Part shown: positions 1-10,475 of the stretch, one piece after another
Position numbering within the stretch: position 1 is the stretch's first letter
Layout: each line of letters opens with the position of its first letter
Origin: Dryococelus australis
Taxonomy: Eukaryota; Arthropoda; Insecta; Phasmatodea; Phasmatidae
Length of the DNA stretch: 64,000 nt
Assembly: GCA_029891345.1 (NCBI GenBank)
Contig: CM057009.1
Coordinates: forward strand, 212,344,709-212,408,708
Direction: 5' to 3'
The notes under the pieces: model-generated
Database searches by the model: none
Seen by the model: only the letters and a program-made list of their open reading frames with translations
Told to the model about the DNA's origin: nothing
Program-made: the position numbers and the translations under genes

Positions 1-1660
1 ATCTATCTTTTTTATCATAGCCTAACTCTTTAATGAATAAATGAGCATCATAACCAGCTAAGTTATGAAAATTAATTGGTACAAAATTAGGTAAATTACA
101 ATTATTACATGTTGGTTTAATAATGTTCCACTTATATGATCATGGAGGCACCCTTTTTTATTGTCCTTAGAATCTTCACACTCACATACAGTACATATTT
201 CGATTTGTTGTATAATATTTTTTCTTCTTTTGGCTCAATTTCCCAATATATTTCATAAATTTCTTCTACTCTTTTTATTGACTATAAAATGTTATGCACA
301 TCAGGGCCCCGGTATACAACTGGTGGTTTGTAATCTCCATAAGCAGATACAATATAATAGCAAAAACCAGAAGCTTCGTGTAGCTGATATTTCATAATGT
401 ATGATGTAACATTTAATTTCTCCTGAGAATAAATAAAATTGAAGACACATATTGCAAATATGAATTTTACTTTCGTGTTTATTTTTTGTGCTGAAAGCAA
501 CTTCGATAAATATTTTATCCAACAGTAATGTAAGTTATCACCATTTTAAAAATAAAGTAAATATATATGTTGGTTCTTTTTATTTTTTGTAAGCTTTAGT
601 GGATAAACATTGGATTTATCATCAATAGGGTAAACATATATAGAAACATCAATTTGGTTATCTATTTTTGGAATATCATTTATTTTTATACGATATTCTT
701 ATTTAGCTAATGCTTTGTCAATGTTAAGACCCACATTTTAATATTTAGATATCTTTTGTGAGTTTTTTTCAGCAAGAAATAGTGCAGATTTTACTGCCCA
801 ATGAAAACTTTTCTGATCATCATTCTTCACATTAATGCATGCTTTTTTTTAATTTTAATCACTCCTGGTAATTCTATTTAGGATGATACTTTTAATGGAT
901 TATACTTACTCATGGCTAGTTGCAACCCAAATTTTCTATGAAAAGTCCAATCTGAGGTGCTTCTTTCAATGTTTTCTATTTGTGCAACTATTTCATTTAT
1001 TTATTTGTAAATTTTTTAACGTCTCTTTCAGTCAATATTGTAAAGATGCGTGAGTGAAATATTCATCAAATATTCGAAACTCGCCAGTTTTTCGGCTTTG
1101 AAAATGAGCAGCAAATTTAATGTTATACTTTACAGCTCTAAGTTTTATAAGTTTATCGTGTAGAATTTTAAATATTTCTTGCTTTACCGATGCTAAAAAA
1201 TTTCTGGGCAAAACTTTATTAAAATTGTTTTCAATGTAATATATTGATAATCTGCAGTTAAAAGCTTTCCCAACTTCGTATGTGTTATTAGTTTTCCTAT
1301 TTTTGTTGTTCTCATATACACTATTGGAAAAGGGGAAAATTTCTTTGAAAAGGTAAATTTGCAAAGTTTCTTTTCCTTTCTTCATTTTTAATGATTGGGG
1401 TAAGAGCTGTAACTATATCAGCTTTTCTTAAATTACGTATATTTTTTATGTTAAATCTTTTAGCTTTAGTTCTTAATTCAGCAAATGTTAAATCATTTAG
1501 GTTCTCGATATGATTTTTAAATTGATATTCACTTTTTTGAATAATATTTGCAATAACATCATCTTTATGTAATTTATACAGTTTTTTTTTTAAATATTAT
1601 CTGCCTATAATTCTCAACTCGAGCAATTTCTTTTCTCTCAACTCACTCACTAGATTGTTC
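1..1660 (-). pseudogene. Protein-primed family B DNA polymerase of a Polinton/Maverick element, 5' part, decayed
   Basis: This is the replicative polymerase of a Polinton or adintovirus-like element, truncated by the left window edge, so the polymerase palm is missing. Read leftwards on the minus strand: a SAP-like helical stretch containing FAELRTKAKRFNIKN and LRKADIVTAL (about 1520-1390); a 117-residue open stretch (1385-1032) that fits the family's N-terminal domain; NPLKVSS and IELP (about 905-860); HEASGFCYYI and VVYRGPD (about 370-300); and the exonuclease-type motif VPINFHNLAGYDAHLFIKE (about 90-30). The pieces lie in different frames and are separated by several stops and frameshifts, so this is not a working gene. 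The match to the family is from memory of its motifs. The order and spacing of five motifs make the identification strong. Confidence 0.85.
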
Positions 1661-1789
1661 GTCTCCATATTTATATATAATAATTTTTACTATAGTAAAA
1701 ATTTATGAAGTCGAATGCTGAGTTTCACTTACAATATCCATTCTTTAAATGTATGTTACTATTTTTATGCTTTTTTTAGAGAATGGTTG

Positions 1790-2110
1790 TATACGAATTT
1801 TCCGCATTCGCAATACACTTTGTCTTTTATTTTTACTTATAATATCGTTTAGCATATTCGGTATAACATTTTTTTGCAATTGTTAAAATGCTTATCTATT
1901 GTGTTTTTATGAGATGCGAAATCGTTGACAGATTTATTCTCCCTGCATTCTATGCAGGTCTTGCTTGAAGAATTACATTGTAAAATTTCATAAGCATTGT
2001 GCAGTTTCGTATTCTTGTGCTTTTCGAAATTTACCATGCAAACAGATTTTCTACATTCGCAAAGTACTGCCTCTTTTCTTTAACTCACAGCGACTTCTAG
2101 AATATTCATT
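1790..2110 (-). pseudogene. Cys/His-cluster small protein of the Polinton, broken
   Basis: An open stretch at 2037-1849 gives a 62-residue peptide with KTCIECRENKSVNDFASHK followed by HFNNCKKM. Related Cys-rich pieces lie in neighbouring frames just upstream (CKNCYNEYSRSRCEL, about 2130-2085) and downstream (VYCECGKFV, about 1825-1800). The alternating C-x2-C and H/C pairs look like several small zinc-binding units, probably a DNA- or protein-binding accessory protein. It lies between the polymerase and the OB-like gene in the same orientation, so I treat it as an element gene. Frameshifts separate the clusters. I do not recognise the exact family. Confidence 0.45.
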
Positions 2111-2409
2111 GTAACAATTTTTACAGGTGTTAGTGTGTTTACCTTTGGTTTATATATGTGATGGAAAACATTCATTGTTTAAATCATCACATCATTTTTT
2201 TACATTACTTTGCTTATACTACTATTATCCATTTTTATTTATAAAGAAATAAATTTTTATAAAAATAATTAAAAATCAAAATTGTTTCATAGAAACCATA
2301 TTCATTGATAAACATTGTAAATAATTTGTATATTTTCAAGTGCCCATTTTTGAAGAAAAAAAATTTACACAAACAAAAAAATATTATACTCGAAGCTCTA
2401 CTAATTACT

Positions 2410-2637
2410 TTACAATTCTTCCATGTTCTCTAGATATTCACTCATTTCTCGAAGTTCATATTTGTTGTCAGTGTTATCTAAGAGTGATAATTGTAAAAGT
2501 TGTAAATTTAAATTAAATATGTGAACTAAATTTTTAAGACATTCGCATGCTTCATCTAATTTATAAGACGGCGGACTTGCGCCATCGCCACCTTTTAAAA
2601 TATTCGACAAGCTGCAAGGAAAAATAGGCGAAGTCAT
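2410..2637 (-). CDS. Small acidic ORF of the Polinton, 75 aa, unknown
   Basis: A 75-codon ORF starts MTSPIFPCSL and ends in a Glu/Leu-rich helix-like tail (LREMSEYLENMEEL). It is Leu-rich and acidic, with two closely spaced Cys (EACECL). The orientation matches the neighbouring Polinton genes and the ORF lies between the OB-like gene and the Cys cluster. No family is recognised. A coiled-coil or helix-bundle structural protein is possible. It is intact as an ORF, but with decayed neighbours it may be open by chance. Confidence 0.35.
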   Translation of the reverse strand: MTSPIFPCSLSNILKGGDGASPPSYKLDEACECLKNLVHIFNLNLQLLQLSLLDNTDNKYELREMSEYLENMEEL

Positions 2638-2714
2638 GTTTATTTATAAAGAAACTTATTTTGTTAAAACAAATTTAAAAAAATTCTCTAATGCTTTTAA
2701 AAATGTGCTTAAGA

Positions 2715-3072
2715 GAATTCTAGATCATGCAGAAATTTTCCATTTTTAATTTCTTTTAGGCCTTTATACTTTAGAAAAATATCCTTCTCATTTAAGAGTT
2801 TCAAAGAATTTTTATCGAGTATTCTGACATAGCGCTCTGGCAATGAAATTTTTAATTTGCATCTAGAATACAATTAATTTTTTACCAAATTAAGATTCAT
2901 AAATTTCTAAATCTATTGCCCTAAACCATTTATTATTTTCTACATCTTGTAATTTGGTGATTTCAAGAGCAGAGAATACATTTTTTTTTGTTTTGTGGTT
3001 ATTTAGAAGGAAAAAAATTATTAAGACGAAGAAAAAATTTAGTGATAAAATTTTATCATGACAAGCTGACAA
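2715..3072 (-). pseudogene. Small OB-fold-like (ssDNA-binding-like) protein of the Polinton, frameshifted
   Basis: The first part (3072-2890) reads ALEITKLQDVENNKWFRAID after a hydrophobic run. After a stop and frame change the second part (about 2850-2717) reads SLPERYVRILDKN then EKDIFLKYKGLKEIKNGK. A beta-rich start followed by L-P-x-R-Y and a short Y-K-G strand matches small single-strand-binding-like proteins that I associate with arthropod Polintons; that link is from memory. The likely role would be covering single strands during protein-primed replication. At least one stop and one frameshift break it. Confidence 0.45.
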
Positions 3073-3299
3073 CCAAGGATATTTTGTATTTTATTCGTTA
3101 TGGAATTGCAGGGATTACGAGCATATACCGTGAAAATTGTTGCAATATTAAGAGAGATTTAGTAAAAAAAAGTTTTGTTTATAAATGAAAACTTATATAA
3201 TTATTCTTGCTATTACAAATATAATTATTACACTATCCAAAAAAAGAGAAACAACAAAATAAAATTTAACTCCTTAAGAGCTATATAATTATAGAAAAA

Positions 3300-4400
3300 T
3301 ATATGTTTTAATGAAAATATAGGGGTGAACGAATCGTTCACGCCTTCAAATATGCAACCACACACGAGTTTATTTAATGAATTTGATCTATAGTACATAA
3401 AATTATATTCTTCAGTTCTTCGTTTTCTTCATAAAAAAGAATATATATAACATATTTCCCCACATACAAAATTGCCGAATCGCTAGAAAAACAACTAGAG
3501 AAGAATACAGAATTGTCTGCTAACTCATGTTTCAATATTTTTAAATTTATTAAAAATTAAAATTATAGTATAAGCTTAGGAAATTGGATTAAAGATATGG
3601 GGTGCTCACTATTTGAAGAAGAAAAAGTGTTGATTACAAACTATATTTTGTGTTTTATTAAATATGTTGTTTCAGAAGGGGACGAATATCCCACCTGCAA
3701 ATTGTGGAAGTATTAAAAGAAATTTACCAAAAATTCTTAAAAATTTTATCCTACAATAAACTACAATAAAATACAATGATAAACTCGCTATAGAATACGA
3801 ATGTATTCAAAATGAAATAAAAATGGTAGCACCTAATAATTTAGTTCAGAAAACTTGGATTTTAATTTCAGTTAAAAATTTTAAAAAATTTATAATGAGT
3901 TTGAGAACAAAAGTTGCTGATGAAATAAAAGATTATTACATCACACTTGAAGAAATTTTTTGTGATTATTCTAAATATGCCAATAAATATAATGATAAAT
4001 ATATTTAAAATTTAACAGAAACAATAGCTGTAGATAGAATAAACCGCAGAAATTAGCTGATTGGAGAAATGGCTCCTGATGTTGTACCACAAACACGAAA
4101 TCGAAATTTATATCCAACATTTATTCTTTTAAAATTATATGGTGATGATTTTGAATTTGATTATTATATTATTAGAACTCAAAGACAATTGCTTTGATTT
4201 TGGATATATACCATCAAATTGTGAAGAATGATTGAGATTTGAATATATTCCTAGTTCTATAAATTTATATCAAAGAATGAAGGAAACAATGAATGAAAAC
4301 ATTAAGTTTTTCTATAACTATTTTAATATTTCCAGATATAATTATAGTAAACTACAATTGTTAAATGATATAAATATTCTTAGTCGAATTGAGTAAGAAT
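3300..4400 (+). pseudogene. MSV199/DUF3627-type DNA-binding protein gene in the Polinton, start codon lost
   Basis: Proteins with an MSV199 domain and a DUF3627-like tail occur in insect DNA viruses and are thought to bind DNA. Here a short N-terminal peptide (AESLEKQLE, from 3468) follows ATT where the sister gene at 4690 has ATG. Downstream, 3823-4008 encodes WILISVKNFKKFIMSLRTKV and DYYITLEEIFCDY, the MSV199-like helical core. The region 4070-4397 encodes LYPTFILLKLYGDDFEFDYYII and then SINLYQRMKE, typical of the DUF3627 end. Several stops lie between these parts. The 5' flank (about 3420-3500) is similar to that of the next gene, pointing to a tandem duplication. It is opposite in strand to the other Polinton genes. 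Confidence 0.55.
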
Positions 4401-4539
4401 TCATCAATGAACCCGGTGTCCATGAGTCGTGGATACTTATATCTTCATATTAATCATGGTGTTTCAGAGCCTGCGAGCGTAGGCTCAGAAAATATGAAAA
4501 AAATTAAAATAAATTAACTGAACTCAGAACTGCCACTAA

Positions 4540-5360
4540 AATAGAAACGATTTCAAACCCGAAACCACATACGATATTTATCATTTATCAATGAATTTGG
4601 GCAACATTTTATACAATTATTTTCTTCAATTTTTAGTATTATTTATAAAAGTGAATATATATATTAAAAACATATTTCCTACACACAAAATGGCCGAATC
4701 ACTAGAGAAACATCTTGAAAATTTGCAACCAGAAGATAACAAAGAAAATACTTTATTATTATAATAATTTAATTAAAACAATATAAAAATTAATGTTCCA
4801 GATAACAATAATGAACCATGGTTTAGAGGAAAAGATGTTGCTGAAATTTTACAATATATCGATACGTGTCAGGCAATCAGAAAGCTTGTGAGTGCAAACC
4901 ATAATAATGTTTATAAAAACTTAAAACCGAATTATCATATTGACAATATTGGTATCATAATTTATATAAATAAAATGGATTAATACATTTATTGACAAGG
5001 TCTAAAATAGCCAATATAACATTGGTAAAATTAATTTCTAAGTGGCTTAAATTAAATATAAATATTTTTGCAGAAAATAAAAGAAACAAAATATATTTCC
5101 CACATTATTAAATATTTTAAACATTTAATTTTTAAACAGCAATATAAATAGATAATTACAGAATTGATTTATATTTTCCAGAATAAAAATTAGCTAATGG
5201 GTGTGACGATTTCGAGATAGATATATTAATTATGAAATAGAGAGGCAAAATATATAGAGACACAATTAAATTGCAAATTTGTAAGGTTTAATCCTGATGA
5301 AATACATTGTTATATAAAGCAGATGTGGTTTCAAGTAAAAATTATTTAAATATACACTAC
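4540..5360 (+). pseudogene. BRO-N protein gene with nuclease-like C-terminus in the Polinton, decayed
   Basis: It starts MAESLEKHLENL at 4690 and continues, after stops near 4765, into PWFRGKDVAEILQYIDTCQA and RKLVSANH, the hallmark of the BRO-N domain of baculovirus repeated ORF proteins (DNA binding). The domain ends with IHLLTRSKIANITLVKLISKW (about 4985-5045, another frame). After a gap, ELIYIFQ / IDLYFPE-like residues (about 5165), NYEIERQ (about 5230) and LNCKFVRFNPDE (about 5270-5305) resemble a restriction-endonuclease-like domain often attached to such proteins. This tail assignment rests on motif memory. Frames change repeatedly, so it is a pseudogene. The shared 5' flank and N-terminus with the 3.4-kb gene mark the two as paralogues. 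Confidence 0.6.
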
Positions 5361-5560
5361 ATATGTTTTATTAATCCAAGAGTTGTGAGAATTATCAAAA
5401 CCTAAAAAAAAAAAAAAAAAAAAATTTCCACCTTTAGTTTTTAAAACTTTTTGACCAAATATTCATCCGGATAGTAAGTTTTCATAATTTCGTATTCATA
5501 ATAAACTACCCATTATTTCTTCTCTATAAATATATTTTAATTAATAATTTGGCACATCAA
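5361..5560. other. Intergenic AT-rich stretch with A22 run
   Basis: This lies between the convergent BRO-type gene (plus) and the integrase (minus). It holds an uninterrupted run of A at about 5404-5423. No gene or conserved motif is seen. Confidence 0.5.
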
Positions 5561-5639
5561 AATTTAAGAAGTTACAAATAGTAAATAATTCTAATGACGA
5601 AACAGCAGTATAACATAAAAAAATTTTCAATTTGCTTAT

Positions 5640-6445
<806 letters not shown>

Positions 6446-6559
6446 AATCTTTGTACTTCACGAATATTCCTATTGTGGTCAACATTCCATCAACAAAATA
6501 ATTAGATAATTTTTTTTATTTTAAAAGTAAAATACTCACCTCTGTTTAATTCAAATTGT

Positions 6560-7560
6560 TTAAAATGGTTTACTATTATTTATTTTTGTAGTTACCTCAA
6601 TAACAGTTTAGAGTATCATCGGATCAACTATCACAACTTATTTTATAAACTGTACAATCCATCAAAACAGAAAAAAAATTTCATCATCAATGCGAAAAAC
6701 ATTATTATTTTTATTCCACTTCCACACAAGTAAAATCTATGAGATTATTCTGCAAATTTTTGAGTCAACAAGTGTATGGCAATAATACAAAATTAATTTG
6801 TTGAAATCTTGCAATTCATGGGTTATTTCGTTATCGAGATATCTTTCATTGACAGCATCTTTGCCATCGACAGGATCAGCCATATTATTAATTCAGCGAT
6901 TTTGAATACAAACATATTCTGTTGTGTAAACGAAAACTTTACTTATTTAATTTCGTAAAGCAGAAACAATGCTATTATATTTAGAGTCTATATATGTTTT
7001 TAAATCAGAAACACTAGTGTTGTATTTTGATTCGACATCATGTTTAATGGATAAAACAGCAACAATAGTTTCATATTTTGAATCTACAACTGTTTAAAAT
7101 GCATAATAAGGAGGAATAGTTCTATATTTTGAATCTAGATCATTTTATAAAGCATTGTGGGAAACAATAGTTTTATATTTTGAATCTACAAATTTTTTTA
7201 ATGTTTATTTTCATTATTTATTTGTTTTTTATAATCAACAATAGTGTTATTGAATTATAAATTTATATATTCTTTTACATCATAATCAGAAACAATATTT
7301 TTATGTTTTGAATCAAAATCTTTTTAAATGCATAATAAATGCATAATTGCATATGAACATTTAAGAAGTTTTATTGATCACATCTTTATTATTTTTAGTT
7401 TCGCATATATTAACGATTCTTCGGCCCAGAAAAGAAACATACGATTTTGTAAAATCAAAACAAGTGTTTAACTCACTTTGTAAAGAAGATACACTAGTAT
7501 TACATTTTTAATCTACATATTTTTTTAAATATTCAGCAATATTATCAAAGTTTTTATTTA
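6560..7560 (-). pseudogene. Fibre-like repeat protein of the Polinton, decayed
   Basis: The minus strand encodes repeated segments of the form DSKYxTIV, seen about seven times (near 7500, 7310, 7185, 7130, 7075, 7020 and 6980). The best-preserved ones are spaced about 54 bp apart, or 18 residues. Between repeats the sequence is helix-like (VAVLSIKHDV, VSDLKTYI). The repeats end in NNMADPVDGKDAVNERYLDN (about 6880-6828), a G-K-D-A-V-N-x-x-Y motif that resembles those in phage and viral tail or fibre proteins. A trimeric fibre or spike is my inference from the regular repeats and the motif. It lies between the protease and integrase, same strand. Multiple stops and a frame change around 6900 show decay. 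Confidence 0.5.
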
Positions 7561-7569
7561 AATATTTGA

Positions 7570-7925
7570 TTAATGGTTTCCTGGATATTTCCTGTCATTT
7601 AATAACATATGAATTATTTCTCGAAAACTAAAATTTCTCGAAAAAATATAAAATATTATTAAACATAAATGTCCACAGATAACAGAATAAAAATTCCGTA
7701 TTATTTCATCATTGTAATAAACATTATTGTTTTTGAAATAATTAATAAAATTACTATGAATATTGCCACCAAATGAATCAAAATAATAAACATAATTATT
7801 TTCTTTAAAATAGCAAACCCAATGAGTGGCAGGATTTGTTGAAAGATCAAAATTAACCACATCACATTCATATTTAGCATGTTTTTTGGTAGTTCATCAA
7901 TTTTATTCACATTTCTGAAATTTTC
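7570..7925 (-). pseudogene. Adenain-like cysteine protease of the Polinton
   Basis: This capsid maturation protease belongs to the Ulp1/adenovirus endopeptidase clan. The 96-residue frame (7860-7570) reads NFDLSTNPATHWVCYFKENN with the catalytic His in THW, then YYFDSFGG (the Asp of the triad region) and ICGHLCLIIFYIF with the catalytic Cys in CGHLC. The segment upstream, IDELPKNMLN (about 7905-7875), fits the start of the family but is in an overlapping frame, so at least one frameshift separates them. The C-terminal half is AT-rich and loses similarity after NFSFREII. It lies just downstream of the PX/PLA2-like gene, as expected for a Polinton morphogenesis cluster. The active-site residues look intact. 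Confidence 0.85.
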
Positions 7926-7939
7926 AATATTTAATTTTT

Positions 7940-8730
7940 ACATTTTTTTTTTTTTGCTACTACGCCACTCCCAGCGTTATTTTCCATTGCTAAATTGTGT
8001 CTCTGTTGTTCTTACAATTCTTTATTTTTTTTAAGTTGTTAAACAGAAATATAAATGGCACTAGCTCCTCCAGCTATTGTGCCAAGCTCCTAAAGCTGCA
8101 AATAAAATTGGCAAAAATCCTCCATGATGTAAACCGCTTCTAGTTTTTTCATTGGCCATTTTTTTAACTTTGGGAATGGTAAAGTTATTTTGAAATATTT
8201 CCCCTCTTGCAATTTTTTATTTTTTTCCTGAAGTTGTTATTAGTTAAAAATTTATCTATGACGAAGTCTCTTATTTGATCAATGAGTATATCGAAAGTAA
8301 TGTTTGTTATCTTAATTTATATAAGTAAAAAACATATTAATATTTTAATAAGTTTTAATGACCCATAATAATGTTCTTTTTGTAAACATTATTGGGGCAA
8401 CAGCTGCAGAAGCAATTTTTTTTCCAATTGGAGCATCTTTATTTGGCATTATTTCTTTTACATCTTTTCTTAAAATTTGATTTGCTTCATTCCTGGATTC
8501 TAAATTTTTATGATCTCTATAACCAATATTGTGAAATTTGCAAGCTTCATTTTATTTATTTATTCCTGAGTCTCCTCTGTTCAATTTTTCATTTAATTTT
8601 GTAAATTGTTCACAATAATTATAACATGGCAAATGCATTTCAGGCAAATTTAAATTGTTTAAAGCCCAATTTATCACACCTTTGCCATGGTGTTCGGAAT
8701 TTCAAAATAAGTGCGGAATAACAGTTAAAT
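7940..8730 (-). pseudogene. PLA2-like / PX-domain virion protein of the Polinton, decayed
   Basis: Proteins of this type join a parvovirus-like phospholipase A2 domain to an adenovirus pX-like tail and are considered minor virion components. On the minus strand I read HHGKGVINWALNNLNLPEM and HLPCYNYC (about 8690-8600), LNRGDSGIN (about 8575) and NEACKFHNIGYRDHKNLE (about 8555-8505, with the His and the following acidic/amide residue of the active-site helix). The PX part has the Gly/Ala-rich GGFLPILFAALGA (about 8137-8099), GTIAGGASA in the next frame, then EQQRHNLAMENNAGSGVVA (about 8020-7965). A stop interrupts the PLA2-like domain after GIN and a frameshift splits the PX region. Confidence 0.7.
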
Positions 8731-8805
8731 CTCTTATTAGATGTGGAATTCCTTTCTGGTTTGTATATATTTTTTTAAACATATAAAAATTTTCAAATAT
8801 TATAA

Positions 8806-9058
8806 ATGTATCAAGTTATAGAACTTTTAGAACTTTGGGATATTGGATATGAAATTATAAAAAACTGAATATTTTATTGATAAAGAATTGGATCTTGTTC
8901 ACTTAAAAATTGTTTTAAAAATCGATAAAAATGATATAAGAACAGATAAACTTTCTAATTTTAAAGACGAAGTTTATTATTTGGATCGCTGTGATGGTTG
9001 GGCTTATAGAATCTGTAATGTCTATGCTTCAGATTTTTCTTTATTTTTAGACTTTTAA
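8806..9058 (+). pseudogene. Small unknown ORF at the Polinton's right side, one frame break
   Basis: A short reading frame begins MYQVIELLELWDIGYEI at 8806 and stops near 8866. A second frame continues with YFIDKELDLVHLKIV and ends DEVYYLDRCDGWAYRICN..FLDF at 9058. Together this looks like one small protein of about 80 residues broken by a single-base change in a run of A. The aromatic- and Cys-containing end is more protein-like than the surrounding AT-rich sequence. I do not recognise it. Confidence 0.35.
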
Positions 9059-9261
9059 AAGTCATATTGGTGTTTTACTTTTATTGAATAAAATCTATCA
9101 ATTCTATCAATTATATTTTTTAATATTTTCACTTGATTTTTGCTTATTTTGCTTGATTTTATCTGAAATTTGCTTCAATGCTTGAAAAATTGCTATTTCT
9201 AGAAAACATGAATAATTTGCTTGAAAAGCGAGAGATTTGATTGATTTTAGCTTAAAATTTA

Positions 9262-9460
9262 ATGTTTTTTGTGGAAAAATCCTGCTCGGGCATTTTTGAA
9301 AAAGTAGTAAATTTACTTGATTTTGGAGTAAAAATGCTTTATTTTTGATTAAATTAAAATTTTATGTTTTTTTGTGTAATAATCCTGCTCGGGCATTTTT
9401 CAAAAAGTAGTAAATTTACTTGTATTTGGAGTAAAAATGCTTTATTTTTGATGAAAATTG
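9262..9460. repeat. Two direct copies of a ~102-bp unit
   Basis: The phrase CCTGCTCGGGCATTTTT, followed by AAAAAGTAGTAAATTTACTT and GGAGTAAAAATGCTTTATTT, occurs at about 9281-9352 and again at about 9383-9454 with few changes. Flanking sequence (9060-9260 and 9460-9530) has more degenerate forms of TTGCTTGAATTTT. This could be the end region of the Polinton or a short minisatellite. Confidence 0.85.
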
Positions 9461-9549
9461 CTGGTTTTTTTAATCTAAAAATTGGTGAGAAACATGAAAA
9501 AGTAGCTTGATAACGCGAAAATTGCTTGAATTTTGGGCTTAAATTTCTT

Positions 9550-9680
9550 AATTCTCGATGAAAATATGGGGTGCGCTAGAATCGGCCTTTTATATCTACT
9601 CGAGTTCAATCCCCAGCCGGGTCACCGGAATTTCGCATGTGTAAATCGTGCCGGACGATGCCGCAAGGGTGTATTATTCC
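9550..9680 (+). repeat. tRNA-derived SINE, 5' half
   Basis: It carries GGGGTGCGCTAGAATCGGCC, a pol III B-box-like GAGTTCAATCCCCAGCCGGG and the family-specific TTTCGCATGTGTAAATCGTG. The same order appears in the copies at 11.94 kb and 55.9 kb. The copy stops matching after GACGATGC. The 3' half may be the segment at 10.35 kb. Confidence 0.6.
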
Positions 9681-10344
9681 TAATGAGTTCCCTTCATGAA
9701 CAATTATTTCACTGGCAATTGTCAGTCACATATGTGCATATCACTATTTATGTATCTTTAGTGCAGGGCGATTGGCAGGGGTGTCTGTCAACGAGGTATT
9801 TTTATTACAACACATATATAATTATGCCAAATCTACTATATCAAGGAATAGAAATAATTACATGTAACCATTATAATTTAAATAATAATAAATTATGGAA
9901 AAGAAATTACAAAACAAAAACCTATTGTTAGTGAAAACATTTTTTTACTATGGATTGAAATACAATTCAGCGTGACCATGAATATGCATGTCACCAATAG
10001 TACCAACCAACTGCCGATACAACCAAATGTGATCAATTTCAAACTTCATTTTTGTACGCGAGAACATGGACGCCGTACCAAATACGCTAATAACACCAGT
10101 ATTATAGGCCTTCCCTTCATCAACATATTATATCACGAGGGTCAATATCACTGATTTCCTTAGGCGCATGATACTTTTGAATATACGACTTCCTGATTAA
10201 ACACATTTTCAGCAAAACTTAACAGTTATTTCTTGAAGACCAAAACGGCACAAAAACGACAACAAAATATAACTCTCCTCTATCAACAACTTTAACAGTC
10301 CATGACCTATCGTCCTTGTTGATACCCTCCGTAAAAAGACAAAA
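9681..10344. other. Sequence between two SINE halves, no gene recognised
   Basis: About 660 bp of AT-rich sequence. Two short ORFs here (ending near 9931 and 10154) show no motif I recognise. If the flanking SINE pieces were once one copy, this is an insertion. Confidence 0.35.
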
Positions 10345-10475
10345 TAATTCGGGGATCTCCCGTTCCCCCCACTCTTTCATTCCGGTGCTGATCCATACTC
10401 ACCTCAATCACCCTCATCGGCTCTCAAGACCTCGCTGTTAAGAGCAGCCCAAATATATCCACTCACTTTACAACC
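10345..10475 (+). repeat. tRNA-derived SINE, 3' half
   Basis: CGGGGATCTCCCGTTCCCCC, CTCACCTCAATCACCCTCAT and GGCTCTCAAGACCTCGCTGT followed by TAAGAGC match, in order, the body and 3' end of the SINE copies at 11.94 and 55.9 kb. The head is missing here. Confidence 0.65.
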
